Assembly (NCBI GenBank): GCA_937902595.1
Contig: CALELH010000614.1
Span: 1-39,451 of the forward strand
Source of the DNA: an uncultured Myxococcales bacterium
Lineage (GTDB): Bacteria; Myxococcota_A; Bradymonadia; UBA7976; UBA1532
Length of the DNA: 39,451 nt
Reading direction: 5' to 3'
The notes below the pieces were generated by a model. That model saw only the letters and a list, made by a program, of their open reading frames with translations, searched no databases and was not told the DNA's origin. Both the position numbers and the translations under genes were made by a program. Below are positions 26,038-34,440 of the stretch, piece after piece (positions within the stretch are counted from its first letter, which is position 1; each line of letters begins with the position of its first letter).

Positions 26038-27267
26038 ATGCACGTCCTTTTATTGGGGCTGAATTATTACCCGGACAAGCTCGGCAACGCGCCGCTCATG
26101 ACGGGGCTATGTGAGGGGCTCGTCAAGCGAGGGCACCAGGTCACCGTTGTGTGTGCGTTCCCACATCATGAGACCGGCCAAATCGAGAGTGAATATCAGG
26201 GTAAATTATTCGCGCATGATGAACATAATGGCGTGAAGATCCTCCGGGTCTGGCTCTATGCGCCGGACGGCGGCAAGGTCGCCAAGATGGCTAACTACGC
26301 CTCTTTCACAGCGACCGCGCTGGCTGCAGCTTCAACGGTAAAGGATGTAGACGTTGTGTTCACGCCGTCTCCCCCCCTCACCCTTGGGGTCGTAGACCAA
26401 GCGCTCTCAAGGTTTAGAGGTATACCGTTCGTCTACAACCTGCAGGACCTATTTCCCGAGGCTGCGATCCGTCTCGGGGTCATGACGAATCCCTTGATGG
26501 TGAAGAGCTTTGAGCTCTTAGAAAAGTGGGTCTACAGAAAGGCCTCTCACCTCTCTGTGATTAGTGAAGGGTTCAAACGTCACTGCATGGCGAGGGGTGT
26601 CCCTGAAGACAAGGTCTCTGTGATCCCTAATTACACTGACACCGACTTCATTACCCCCGTCGCTAAGAGAGGCAATAGGTTCCGTAAGTCACTCGGCTTT
26701 GACCGAAAGTTCGTCGTGCAGTTTAGTGGCCGAATGGGCTACAGCCAAGGTCTGGAGACCGTGGTCGAGGCATGGAGAATGCTCAGTGACCTCAAGGATC
26801 TGCGACTGATGCTTGTAGGTGACGGACAGGCGAGACCAATGCTCGAGCATGAGCTCTCCTCTGACCCGAGGGTCGCCCTCTTACCAACCCAAGATCGAGA
26901 ACTGCTGCCAGACCTGCTCGGCGCCGCCGATGTCGGTTTGGCACCTCTCAGACACGGAATGGCTGGCACCAGTGTCCCCTGCAAGATTTTCGGGATTATG
27001 GCCGCAGGTCGTCCCGTTATCGCGGCGGTGGACGCAGGCAGCGACGCCGAGGAGTTGATCGAGAAAGCACAATGCGGACGTGTGATCGGCCCTGAGGATC
27101 CAGCCGCGCTAGCGAAGGCAATCCGGACTCTATACGGAGATCGAAAGAGCGCTGTAAAGCTCGGTAGAAACGGGCGGAAATATGTGGAGGTTGTGCACAG
27201 TCACGACGTCACCGTCGATCAGTATGAGCAAATGCTCTCCGACGTCATTCGCCGGCACAAGGACTAG
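26038..27267 (+). CDS. Glycosyltransferase family 4, WbuB/WcaI-like
   Basis: The 409-aa protein is a GT-B-fold retaining glycosyltransferase. The N-terminal half opens MHVLLLGLNYYPDKLGNAP and has VVCAFPHHETG and FTPSPPLTLG, typical of the WbuB/WcaI group. The C-terminal nucleotide-sugar half has VVQFSGRMGYSQGLETVV, LMLVGDGQARPML and GTSVPCKIFGIMAAGRPVIA, with a later acidic pair in SDAEEL. It should transfer a sugar to a lipid-linked intermediate on the cytoplasmic side. AAGG lies 6 nt before the ATG. It is followed after 6 nt by the amidotransferase gene, so they are one operon. Donor and acceptor cannot be read from sequence. Confidence 0.92.
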   Translation: MHVLLLGLNYYPDKLGNAPLMTGLCEGLVKRGHQVTVVCAFPHHETGQIESEYQGKLFAHDEHNGVKILRVWLYAPDGGKVAKMANYASFTATALAAASTVKDVDVVFTPSPPLTLGVVDQALSRFRGIPFVYNLQDLFPEAAIRLGVMTNPLMVKSFELLEKWVYRKASHLSVISEGFKRHCMARGVPEDKVSVIPNYTDTDFITPVAKRGNRFRKSLGFDRKFVVQFSGRMGYSQGLETVVEAWRMLSDLKDLRLMLVGDGQARPMLEHELSSDPRVALLPTQDRELLPDLLGAADVGLAPLRHGMAGTSVPCKIFGIMAAGRPVIAAVDAGSDAEELIEKAQCGRVIGPEDPAALAKAIRTLYGDRKSAVKLGRNGRKYVEVVHSHDVTVDQYEQMLSDVIRRHKD

Positions 27268-27273
27268 ACAGAC

Positions 27274-29178
27274 GTGTGTGGCTTCGTCGGCTATGTAGGC
27301 ACCCAAGCGCCCGTGACGCGGCAACGCTTGGTACATATGCGTGACACCCTCAGTCATAGAGGTCCAGATGACGCCGGGGTGTACATCTCTAAACGCCGCG
27401 TGGCCGTCGGTCTTGGTCACAGACGACTCTCGATCATCGATACTCGACGGGTAGGTCGACAGCCTATGGCGAGCCCATCAGGCAAGACGTGTATTGCCTA
27501 TAATGGAGAGTTCTACGGCTACCAAAGCCATCGAGCGCGCCTCGCGTCGGGTGGCTACCCATTTCAGACTCAGACTGACACAGAGGTGATTCTTGCGTTG
27601 TACGAGGAGCGTGGGCTTAGCTTCCTAGATGATCTGGATGGGATGTTCGCCTTCGCTCTGTGGGATGACGCATCAGAGCGGCTCATCCTGGCGAGGGATA
27701 GGCTCGGGATCAAACCGCTCTTTTTCAGCCAACTCGAGGATGGAACGCTACTCTTCGGTAGTGAGATCAAAGCGCTGCTCGCCTCTAAATGCGTGGACGA
27801 CGCAGTCGATATTCAAGCTCACTACGACTACCTGGCCCTAAACTATGTACCAGGACCTCGGACGATGGTCCGAGGTATTCGCTCACTCGAACCCGGTCAG
27901 ACGCTGGTTTGGGAGCGAGGTCAGATCAAGATCAGACGCTACTGGAGCCAAACCTTCGCTTCAGAGCTACCGGCGACGCCTCAGCAGACCTTTGCACAGG
28001 CTCAGGCTTCTGTCCTGGGCGGCCTCTACGAAGCGGTAGAGCAACGGATGATCTCTGACGTGCCCCTCGGCATGTTTCTGAGCGGCGGAGTCGACTCTAC
28101 AGCCGTACTTATGGGCATGGCTCGCTACAGTGACGCGCCAATAAAGGCCTTCACGATTCGCTTCGATCAGGCCACTTATGACGAATCGAGTCATGCCCGA
28201 ATTGCGGCTAAAGCGTTCGGCGCCGATCACTTCATCGAGACTGTGAATCCAGATCCCGACACCTTTTTGAGCCCGCTCATCGAGACCTTGGATCAGCCTT
28301 ATGCGGACAGCAGCGCGATCCCCCTCTGGTATCTCTGTAGACTCGCGCGACAGCACGTCACTGTGGCTCTTGGCGGTGATGGAGGCGACGAGCTGTTTGC
28401 CGGATATCGAACTCACTTCGCATGGCGCCTCGCAAAACTGTGGCGCCGATTACCTGATTGGCTTCGTGATGATCTCATCCCCGGGCTCATCCATCGGCTT
28501 CCAGTGAGCCACTCTAAGGTCAGCTTCGACCTTAAGGCAAAGGCGTTTGTCTCAGCCGCATCAAACCCGGCTATCGAGGCGCATTACCGCTTCAAGGAGT
28601 TCATGTCACCAGACGCTCGCGCATCGCTGATCCAGTCGGACGCCGAGCTAGAGCCTACAGTTCGTCTTTTCGAGGCGGCCGTTGAACACATGGAGGACGC
28701 ATCGTCGCTAGATGCTATCCTCGCCGCTGATTTCCAGGTCTATCTCCCTGATGATATTCTCGTGAAGGTGGACCGAATGAGTATGGCCCATTCGCTTGAA
28801 GCGCGGGTCCCCTTCCTCGATCACGGGCTCGTCGAAGCGACTGCGCGTATGCCTGCGGAGTATAAGCTACGAAAGATGGAGTCTAAGTCTGTTCTGAAGA
28901 GAGCGCTCAAGGGCCGAGTACCCAAGACCCTGCTCGCCCGAAAGAAGGCAGGGTTTAACGTTCCCATGGCGACTTGGCTGCTCGGACCTCTACATGAGTT
29001 GATGAAGGATACTCTCAGTCCAGACTCCGTAAAACACGTCGGCCTTTGGAATCCTGAGCAGGTCACGAGCCTCATCGAAGAACACACCGCTCGGCATCGT
29101 GATCACAGCAGGACACTCTGGGCACTCATCTGCTTCATGCTCTTTAATGAACGCTTCAGGCAGGGGCGCGCAGCGTGA
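27274..29178 (+). CDS. asnB: Asparagine synthetase-like glutamine amidotransferase of the polysaccharide locus
   Basis: The 634-aa protein starts at GTG, making Cys2 (MCGFVGYVG) the glutaminase nucleophile after Met removal. The Ntn domain (~1-195) has HRGPDDAGVY, GHRRLSI and CIAYNGEFYGY. The synthase domain has the ATP-pyrophosphatase loop FLSGGVDSTAVLMG (S270-S275), LGGDGGDELFAGY and KVDRMSMAHSLEARVPFLDH. AsnB-like enzymes inside surface-glycan loci (WbpS in P. aeruginosa O6, WbtH in Francisella) amidate uronic acids, not aspartate. With the dehydrogenase and epimerase to the right, that role is favoured here, though true asparagine synthesis cannot be excluded. Its TGA overlaps the next GTG by 4 nt. 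Confidence 0.92.
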   Translation: MCGFVGYVGTQAPVTRQRLVHMRDTLSHRGPDDAGVYISKRRVAVGLGHRRLSIIDTRRVGRQPMASPSGKTCIAYNGEFYGYQSHRARLASGGYPFQTQTDTEVILALYEERGLSFLDDLDGMFAFALWDDASERLILARDRLGIKPLFFSQLEDGTLLFGSEIKALLASKCVDDAVDIQAHYDYLALNYVPGPRTMVRGIRSLEPGQTLVWERGQIKIRRYWSQTFASELPATPQQTFAQAQASVLGGLYEAVEQRMISDVPLGMFLSGGVDSTAVLMGMARYSDAPIKAFTIRFDQATYDESSHARIAAKAFGADHFIETVNPDPDTFLSPLIETLDQPYADSSAIPLWYLCRLARQHVTVALGGDGGDELFAGYRTHFAWRLAKLWRRLPDWLRDDLIPGLIHRLPVSHSKVSFDLKAKAFVSAASNPAIEAHYRFKEFMSPDARASLIQSDAELEPTVRLFEAAVEHMEDASSLDAILAADFQVYLPDDILVKVDRMSMAHSLEARVPFLDHGLVEATARMPAEYKLRKMESKSVLKRALKGRVPKTLLARKKAGFNVPMATWLLGPLHELMKDTLSPDSVKHVGLWNPEQVTSLIEEHTARHRDHSRTLWALICFMLFNERFRQGRAA

Positions 29179-31103
29179 GCTCACTCGACCCCAAGCTCCA
29201 GAGCACTCTCCTTGGAGATCCAGTGACCGCTGAGGCGAAAAATCACGCTGTGTTCCCGACCAATATCTCGGTCGACTCAAAGCCCATCTATACTCTGGTG
29301 ACGTCTACATACAACGTCTTGGGTGCCTTGCTTGGACTGCTCCTTCTCTCGCCCCTCATGATCTTCATCGCCATCGCCGTGAAGCTCACCTCCTCAGGCC
29401 CTGCGTTTTACCGAGGCGCCCGCGTGGGTAAGAACGAGGCGACCTTTCACATCTTTAAATTTCGCACTATGAAGGTGGGCTCAGAAGCTAAGATTGGGCA
29501 GCGATTAGTTCAGCAGGATGAGGACCATTTTACGCCCATCGGACAGTTTCTACGTAAGTATCGACTAGACGAACTTCCCCAGCTCTTTAACGTCCTCTTC
29601 TGCGACATGAACCTCGTTGGCCCACGGCCGGTGCGACCGATCTTTCTTGAAGAACATAAGGCCAACGTCCCCGGATACAGCCGACGGTTCTTAGTCAGGC
29701 CAGGGATCACGGGACAGGCTCAAGTGAGAGGTGGATACTACACCAGCGCGCGTCACAAACTGTTCTACGAGATGCTCCACATCTCGCGACGCACTGTCAT
29801 CTTCGATCTCCAGCTCATCGTGCTCACCTTCGCGCGAGTCATGACGCGGATCTTCACGACGACGCTTCTACTGTGTTGGTTGCTGATCATGGTCATCGTG
29901 GCTCCCCCTGAGTTCACAGCTGCGATGACAGTGACCATTGGCTCATTCACGGTGAATATTCTCTATCTCGTTCCGACGTTGATCGCCGTCGCGCACCTCT
30001 CCCAAAGACGCCTAGAGCATCGACGTGTCGTCGCTATGCGAACACCGAGCGATTTCCCGCTCATTGGTTTTCTGCTCTGGTCACTCATGATCGTCCCCTT
30101 GAGTCCCATGCCCCTGGAGGCTCTCCGCGGGGTAGGTTGGTGGCTATGTAACGGGATTGTCGTTTTCTACCTCGTCATGAACTCCAGGATGGTGACCGAC
30201 CGAAGAGGCGCTCTCATCGCAGTCTTGGTCGCCGGCACAACGGCTATGGGTCTTTTTGAGCTCGGCCCGAGAGCTGTCGAGTGGGTAAACACTGGGTCAA
30301 TCGGAGGCCTCGTCGGGCCGCTTTTTAGTCCAACCCTGATGTCAGCGGCGGTCATCATCGCGCTCCCACTCGCGGTGACACGCGCGCTCTCAGACGAAGA
30401 TGGATGGGCTAGGCGTCTCTACCGTGTCGGCACGATTTGCCTCTTTCTCATTGCCGTCCTGACGCTAAGCCGCGCAGGCATCCTGACCACAGGACTGGTG
30501 CTTACGATTATTCTATGGAGACGCGCTCGACTACTCACGTTCGTCTCATTGTCCTCGCTCACCCTGATCATTGTGCTCCTGGGCGCATCAGGTGATGAGC
30601 GCATGCACCCGCGGGCAGCGTGGAACGATTTTAGTCGGGTTACAGCACGGCAGATCACCGTACTGGACGCAGTGATCGAAGATGACGCAACGACGACCGT
30701 GCACAATTATACCGGCGTCGGAGGACGAGTGATGGCGAGAATGTCGCGTCGGTCTGCTGACAAGCGCCCCCGTCTCTACTTCTCTAATATGTTTCTAACG
30801 GTCCTCGTAGACTTCGGGCCGCTCGGCGCGCTCCTGTTCATCTTGTTCATTCTTAGAAGCCACATCTATGTGTTTCGGCAGGTCGGTCGGCTCCAAGATG
30901 AGTCCGCCCGGGCGGATCTGTTAGCGACGGGCGCTGGCACCTTGGGGTGCACACTTCTGTTTGTGGTCTCGGACACGCTCTCAGAGCTGCCCTTAATGCT
31001 AACTTATTTCGCAGCCCTCGGCTTAGGGGTGGGGATCGCCGCGCACTTCGGACCGGACCCGCTACGAGTACTTCGAATTATTCAGTACCGGCATCAGCTC
31101 TGA
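29175..31103 (+). CDS. Fused initiating phosphoglycosyl transferase and Wzy-like polymerase
   Basis: One 642-aa reading frame joins two functions. Residues ~40-222 are a monotopic phosphoglycosyl transferase (PF02397 type): membrane hairpin LLGLLLLSPLMIFIAIAVKL, AFYRGARVGKNEATFHIFKF, the DE pair in RLDELPQLFNVL, NLVGPRPVRP and RPGITGQAQVRGG. Such enzymes move a sugar-1-phosphate onto undecaprenyl phosphate. From ~226 the protein becomes polytopic (about ten hydrophobic segments). Near 428 it has LTLSRAGILTTGLVL, and near 534 YFSNMFLTVLVDFGPLGALL, the marks of O-antigen polymerase/ligase proteins, with a periplasmic loop between them. There is no stop, frameshift scar or linker repeat at the junction. 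It starts GTG within the asnB stop (4-nt overlap). Start and end steps of glycan assembly would thus be tethered. Confidence 0.88.
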   Translation: MSSLDPKLQSTLLGDPVTAEAKNHAVFPTNISVDSKPIYTLVTSTYNVLGALLGLLLLSPLMIFIAIAVKLTSSGPAFYRGARVGKNEATFHIFKFRTMKVGSEAKIGQRLVQQDEDHFTPIGQFLRKYRLDELPQLFNVLFCDMNLVGPRPVRPIFLEEHKANVPGYSRRFLVRPGITGQAQVRGGYYTSARHKLFYEMLHISRRTVIFDLQLIVLTFARVMTRIFTTTLLLCWLLIMVIVAPPEFTAAMTVTIGSFTVNILYLVPTLIAVAHLSQRRLEHRRVVAMRTPSDFPLIGFLLWSLMIVPLSPMPLEALRGVGWWLCNGIVVFYLVMNSRMVTDRRGALIAVLVAGTTAMGLFELGPRAVEWVNTGSIGGLVGPLFSPTLMSAAVIIALPLAVTRALSDEDGWARRLYRVGTICLFLIAVLTLSRAGILTTGLVLTIILWRRARLLTFVSLSSLTLIIVLLGASGDERMHPRAAWNDFSRVTARQITVLDAVIEDDATTTVHNYTGVGGRVMARMSRRSADKRPRLYFSNMFLTVLVDFGPLGALLFILFILRSHIYVFRQVGRLQDESARADLLATGAGTLGCTLLFVVSDTLSELPLMLTYFAALGLGVGIAAHFGPDPLRVLRIIQYRHQL

Positions 31104-31121
31104 TTCTAGTCATCAACTCTG

Positions 31122-32276
31122 TCACTCGGCTACAGACCAAGCCGGCTCCGCCAAAACTTCTGTGTACAGCTCAGCGAGACGGCCTGCCACAGACTCGAGT
31201 GAATGCACAGAGCGCATGTGCGCGGCGCCATCTTCAGCACGACGCTGGTACCGATCGCTGCTCTCCCTAAGCGCCGAGGAGAGAGCATCGGCCCAGAGCT
31301 CAGGATCATTGCCCTGAACGAAGCGCATAAACTCCCCATGAGGATCGATGCCGCGATGACCGGGAATGTCCGTAACCACGGCGGAGGTGCCACACGCCAC
31401 AGCCTCGCGTAAGGAGCGTGGTGACCCTTCGAAGCGGGAAGGAAACGCGAACACCCCCGCGTCTTGGTACTCCCAGAGGAGAGACTCATACAAAATCGCC
31501 CCTGTCAGCGTTAGGCGCTCCCCTAAGCCGGCCGACTTACATGCATCCGCCAGCCACTGCTCCTCCCAGTAGAGCACTCGGCCAACTAAACGGAGGGAGA
31601 ACTCCTCTCCTCTCTCGGCGAGCAACGAACACGCATCGAGCAGAGTGTCGATCCCCTTGTTCCTACAGATCGCCCCCGTGAAGAGTATCGTGGGGCGAGT
31701 CACTGCCGGTGTTTCAGGCGGATAGAAGCGCTCCGTGTTCACCTCTGATGGGATCCAAGTCACCCGAGACACCGGTACACCATGTGCCGCGATGATGTCG
31801 TGCTCGTGACCAGGCCCCAAGACAAAAACCCGGTCCGCGTTTCGACACACCCTTCGATCTTTCCAGAGCGTTAGAACTCGCTGTCCAACATACGAGATTC
31901 CGAAGTCCATTCGGCGCCTTCGGACTCGGTGAAACCATCCCCAATTATTCGTATAGAGAGTCGACACGAGTCGCGCGCTACGGTGGCGGCTCGGACCATG
32001 AGATTGAAAGTAGCTCGCGAAGCAGCCCATCGTGTCGTGCACGATGTCCACCTCTCCTTCCCTCTCCGTTAACCACGTAAAGCTGTCCTGAGCGAAGCGA
32101 GCCCAATCGAATACGACCAACTCTAGTCTCGGGTACTGCGCCAACTCGTCAGACAAGGTGTCAGATATTGAGTCCGTCAGCAGCCACAGCTTCTCGACTC
32201 GCTGAGACAGCCGCGCCAGCATTCTTACTCGATCGTGATAACGATCAACCCCTGGTAATCCGAAGACGACTCGCAC
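31122..32276 (-). CDS. Glycosyltransferase family 4
   Basis: The 384-aa GT-B protein begins MRVVFGLPGVDRYHDRVRML. Its C-terminal half has ILFTGAICRNKGIDTLLDA, LRLVGRVLYWEEQWL and the EX7E motif in FEGSPRSLREAVACGTSAVV. It should add a sugar to the polysaccharide repeat unit. The start is GTG only 2 nt after the wzc stop (TGAACGTG), with an AGG about 8 nt upstream, so translation is coupled to the chain-length regulator gene. It is convergent with the PGT-polymerase fusion, leaving 18 nt between stops with no visible terminator. Confidence 0.9.
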   Translation of the reverse strand: MRVVFGLPGVDRYHDRVRMLARLSQRVEKLWLLTDSISDTLSDELAQYPRLELVVFDWARFAQDSFTWLTEREGEVDIVHDTMGCFASYFQSHGPSRHRSARLVSTLYTNNWGWFHRVRRRRMDFGISYVGQRVLTLWKDRRVCRNADRVFVLGPGHEHDIIAAHGVPVSRVTWIPSEVNTERFYPPETPAVTRPTILFTGAICRNKGIDTLLDACSLLAERGEEFSLRLVGRVLYWEEQWLADACKSAGLGERLTLTGAILYESLLWEYQDAGVFAFPSRFEGSPRSLREAVACGTSAVVTDIPGHRGIDPHGEFMRFVQGNDPELWADALSSALRESSDRYQRRAEDGAAHMRSVHSLESVAGRLAELYTEVLAEPAWSVAE

Positions 32277-32278
32277 GT

Positions 32279-34030
32279 TCAGGCCTGCTCAGCGGTCACC
32301 TCATCCGCTTGCTGCCGGTAGTACTGGTAATAGTACTGCCCGTATCCACGCTGACTCACATCCAAGTTGTTGAGCAGCGCACCAAGAATGCGGATGTTGA
32401 CGCTAGAGAGAAGCCTCGTCGCTTTAGCGACCATCTCACGCCGAGTATCTCCCGCCCGCACGACAAGGACCGTCCCGTCTACTTGCTGGCCTAGAATCTG
32501 AGCATCGGTGACAGCTCCGACCGGCGGAGAGTCGAAGATTAGGCGGTCATATTCGTCGCCAAGCTTGGCTAGCGTGCGACGAAAGCCCTGAGTGTGTAGG
32601 AGCTCTGAAGGGTTAGGCGGCAGCGGGCCGCTACACAAAATGTCCAACTGATCTACTTCGGTGGCCTTGACCATATCCGCGACGCGAACATCTGCGTCCA
32701 TCACCAAGTTGGTGAGTCCGCGCTCGTTCGTCATATTAAAGATCTTATGCAGACGCGGACGCCTAAGATCCGAATCGATGAGCAAAGTCCGGCTGCCCGA
32801 CATCGCCATGGTCGCGCCAATGTTCACACAGGTCGTCGTCTTACCCTCACGGGGTCCTGCGCTGGTGACCATGATACTGCCCAAGGCGTTCTCAGAGGCC
32901 ATAAACAGAAGGTTTGTTCTAATGATTCGGACGCACTCAGCCACAGAGCAGTGGGGGTGCTCGATGACGCATCGATCCGGGTCACCGATCTCCTTCGGCA
33001 CACCGCCTCGACCACGAATCGAGCGTACTGAAGGGACGATGCCCAAGAACGTCAGTCCATAGGACTCGAGCTGCTGCTGATTCTTAATCGTGTTATCGAG
33101 TCGATCCACGAAGAACGCGAGCCCTAGGCTCCCGAAGAGCGCGAGCACCGCGGCGACAGCTAAGTTGAGCAACATGCGTGGTCGCACAGGCGTGTTCGGC
33201 ACGAGCGCCGCGTCCAATACCCGAACGTTATTCGCGCGGGTCTCAGCCTGAAGCTGTGCCTCTTTAAGACGGCCCAACATCTGACTGTGGAGCGTCTTCT
33301 TGGAGTCAAGGTCGGTCTGGAGTCGACGATAGGCGAGCTCATGAGCCTGAAGCTGCTTCGCCTCCTCTTCGAGCTCGTCAACCTCTGAGACCAGCTTGCC
33401 CTCACTGGCAGAGAGGGCCTTGTGGGAGCGTTCTAGCGACTGCCGAATCCCCTTAACTTCCTGGCTCAAAGCCTTATCAACACGTTGGATCTTTCGCTCT
33501 ACAACGCGCACGTCCGGGTGCTTCGGAAGCTTACTCTTGAGTAGGTCGGCCTTCTCATTCTCAAATTGAACACGACGCTCCTTAAGCCTCTGGATGAGTC
33601 CATTGCCCAAGATCTCAGTCACACTCGATTGGGCCTCGATGGCCGATAGAGAGCGGACCTGATCAAGCTTGGCTCTTAGACGAACTCGCTCCCGCCGCGC
33701 ATCTCGTAATTGCCGTCGCGCGTCCTGCAGGTCGAGCCCCACAAAGTTCTGCTTATCCGCTAAAGATGCCCCTAGGATCTCGTTGTCGTGCTTGTATTTG
33801 AGCAGCGCGCCTTCAGCAGAGCTGAGCTCATTCTTGAGACCCTGAGCTTGCTTAGCGAGCCAGCTCACCGCGTCTGATGCTGCCGACACCTTTCGATCAA
33901 CATTCTGCGCTGCATAAGCATCAGCGACCGTGTCAGCGATTCGCGCAGCGCGCGTCGGGTTCTGGTCCCGCACCTTAATCAACACGACGCGGCTATCCGA
34001 CACCGGAACCACAGAGAGCCGACTGACCAA
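32279..34030 (-). CDS. wzc: Wzc-type BY-kinase, C-terminal fragment after frameshift
   Basis: This 583-codon frame holds most of a Wzc-like protein. It has the second part of the periplasmic Wzz domain, a long coiled coil (~60-250), the proline-rich PNTPVRPRMLL before the second membrane helix, and then the cytoplasmic tyrosine kinase. The kinase has Walker A SAGPREGKTTTCVNIG, Walker A' LLIDSDLRRP, Walker B RLIFDSPP and a C-terminal tyrosine cluster YGQYYYQYY. BY-kinases control polymer length and export with the OPX channel. Homology extends upstream of the first possible start (TTG 34030) to about 34072, and the N-terminal portion is in the next frame over. The kinase residues are intact, so the break is either recent or a sequence error. 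Confidence 0.85.
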   Translation of the reverse strand: MVSRLSVVPVSDSRVVLIKVRDQNPTRAARIADTVADAYAAQNVDRKVSAASDAVSWLAKQAQGLKNELSSAEGALLKYKHDNEILGASLADKQNFVGLDLQDARRQLRDARRERVRLRAKLDQVRSLSAIEAQSSVTEILGNGLIQRLKERRVQFENEKADLLKSKLPKHPDVRVVERKIQRVDKALSQEVKGIRQSLERSHKALSASEGKLVSEVDELEEEAKQLQAHELAYRRLQTDLDSKKTLHSQMLGRLKEAQLQAETRANNVRVLDAALVPNTPVRPRMLLNLAVAAVLALFGSLGLAFFVDRLDNTIKNQQQLESYGLTFLGIVPSVRSIRGRGGVPKEIGDPDRCVIEHPHCSVAECVRIIRTNLLFMASENALGSIMVTSAGPREGKTTTCVNIGATMAMSGSRTLLIDSDLRRPRLHKIFNMTNERGLTNLVMDADVRVADMVKATEVDQLDILCSGPLPPNPSELLHTQGFRRTLAKLGDEYDRLIFDSPPVGAVTDAQILGQQVDGTVLVVRAGDTRREMVAKATRLLSSVNIRILGALLNNLDVSQRGYGQYYYQYYRQQADEVTAEQA

Positions 34031-34053
34031 AATCGAGACCGCGTCCGCGTTCT

Positions 34054-34075
34054 TTAGCCTACGCGCACGCTTTCA
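34054..34075 (-). other. Frameshift window joining the two wzc frames
   Basis: The N-terminal frame ends at TAA (34054-34056), and the C-terminal frame is closed upstream by TGA (34073-34075). The shift of -1 must therefore lie in these 22 bases. They contain a CG-alternating stretch (GCGTGCGCGT) and no X-XXY-YYZ slippery heptamer, so a lost base is more likely than programmed frameshifting. Confidence 0.85.
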
Positions 34076-34440
34076 GGATCTTCGATCTTCGTCACCCCGA
34101 GAAAGTCGAGATCCTTATCTAAACCGAGCTTCTCCACCACCATCTTGGACACCATGCGGCTTCGCATAATGCGGTATTGCGTCTCGAAGAACTCTCTCGT
34201 GTTCCACGAATTTCCTGAGCCGAGACTCACTACGTCCCCACCCTGTCTCGCCATATAGCGGGGCGCGTTTAGCTCGACGACGATCTGGGTGGTTGCCTCA
34301 TAGATGCGCGGCTGACGCTTAGTGAACAAGACCGCCGCTGTGATGACCAAGACCATAAAGGCCAGGACAAGCCACTTTTGCTTCCAGACAATGTCTAACC
34401 ACACGGTAAACGGTGGTTGTTCTTCCTGCTGACCAACCAT
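34054..34440 (-). CDS. wzc: Wzc/Wzz-type chain-length regulator, N-terminal fragment before frameshift
   Basis: The 128-aa frame is the N-terminus of the same gene: a cytoplasmic stretch, the first membrane helix WLVLAFMVLVITAAVLF and the start of the Wzz domain (RIYEATTQIVVELNAPRY, TREFFETQYRIMRSRMV). It stops at TAA 34054-34056 soon after EDPESVRVG, far short of a working protein. The ATG overlaps the stop of the dehydrogenase gene (TAATG), with GGTGA about 8 nt upstream, so the start is secure. The ORF track extends it upstream to 34509, which lies within the dehydrogenase gene and is not supported. Confidence 0.82.
   Translation of the reverse strand: MVGQQEEQPPFTVWLDIVWKQKWLVLAFMVLVITAAVLFTKRQPRIYEATTQIVVELNAPRYMARQGGDVVSLGSGNSWNTREFFETQYRIMRSRMVSKMVVEKLGLDKDLDFLGVTKIEDPESVRVG

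Noticed and set aside
32168-32494. 108-aa plus-strand ORF across the wzc/GT4 junction
   Set aside because: It is antisense to two well-supported genes with coupled stop/start codons.
34054-34075. Programmed -1 ribosomal frameshifting in wzc
   Set aside because: There is no slippery heptamer or obvious downstream structure in the only permissible window, and this gene family is not known to use frameshifting.
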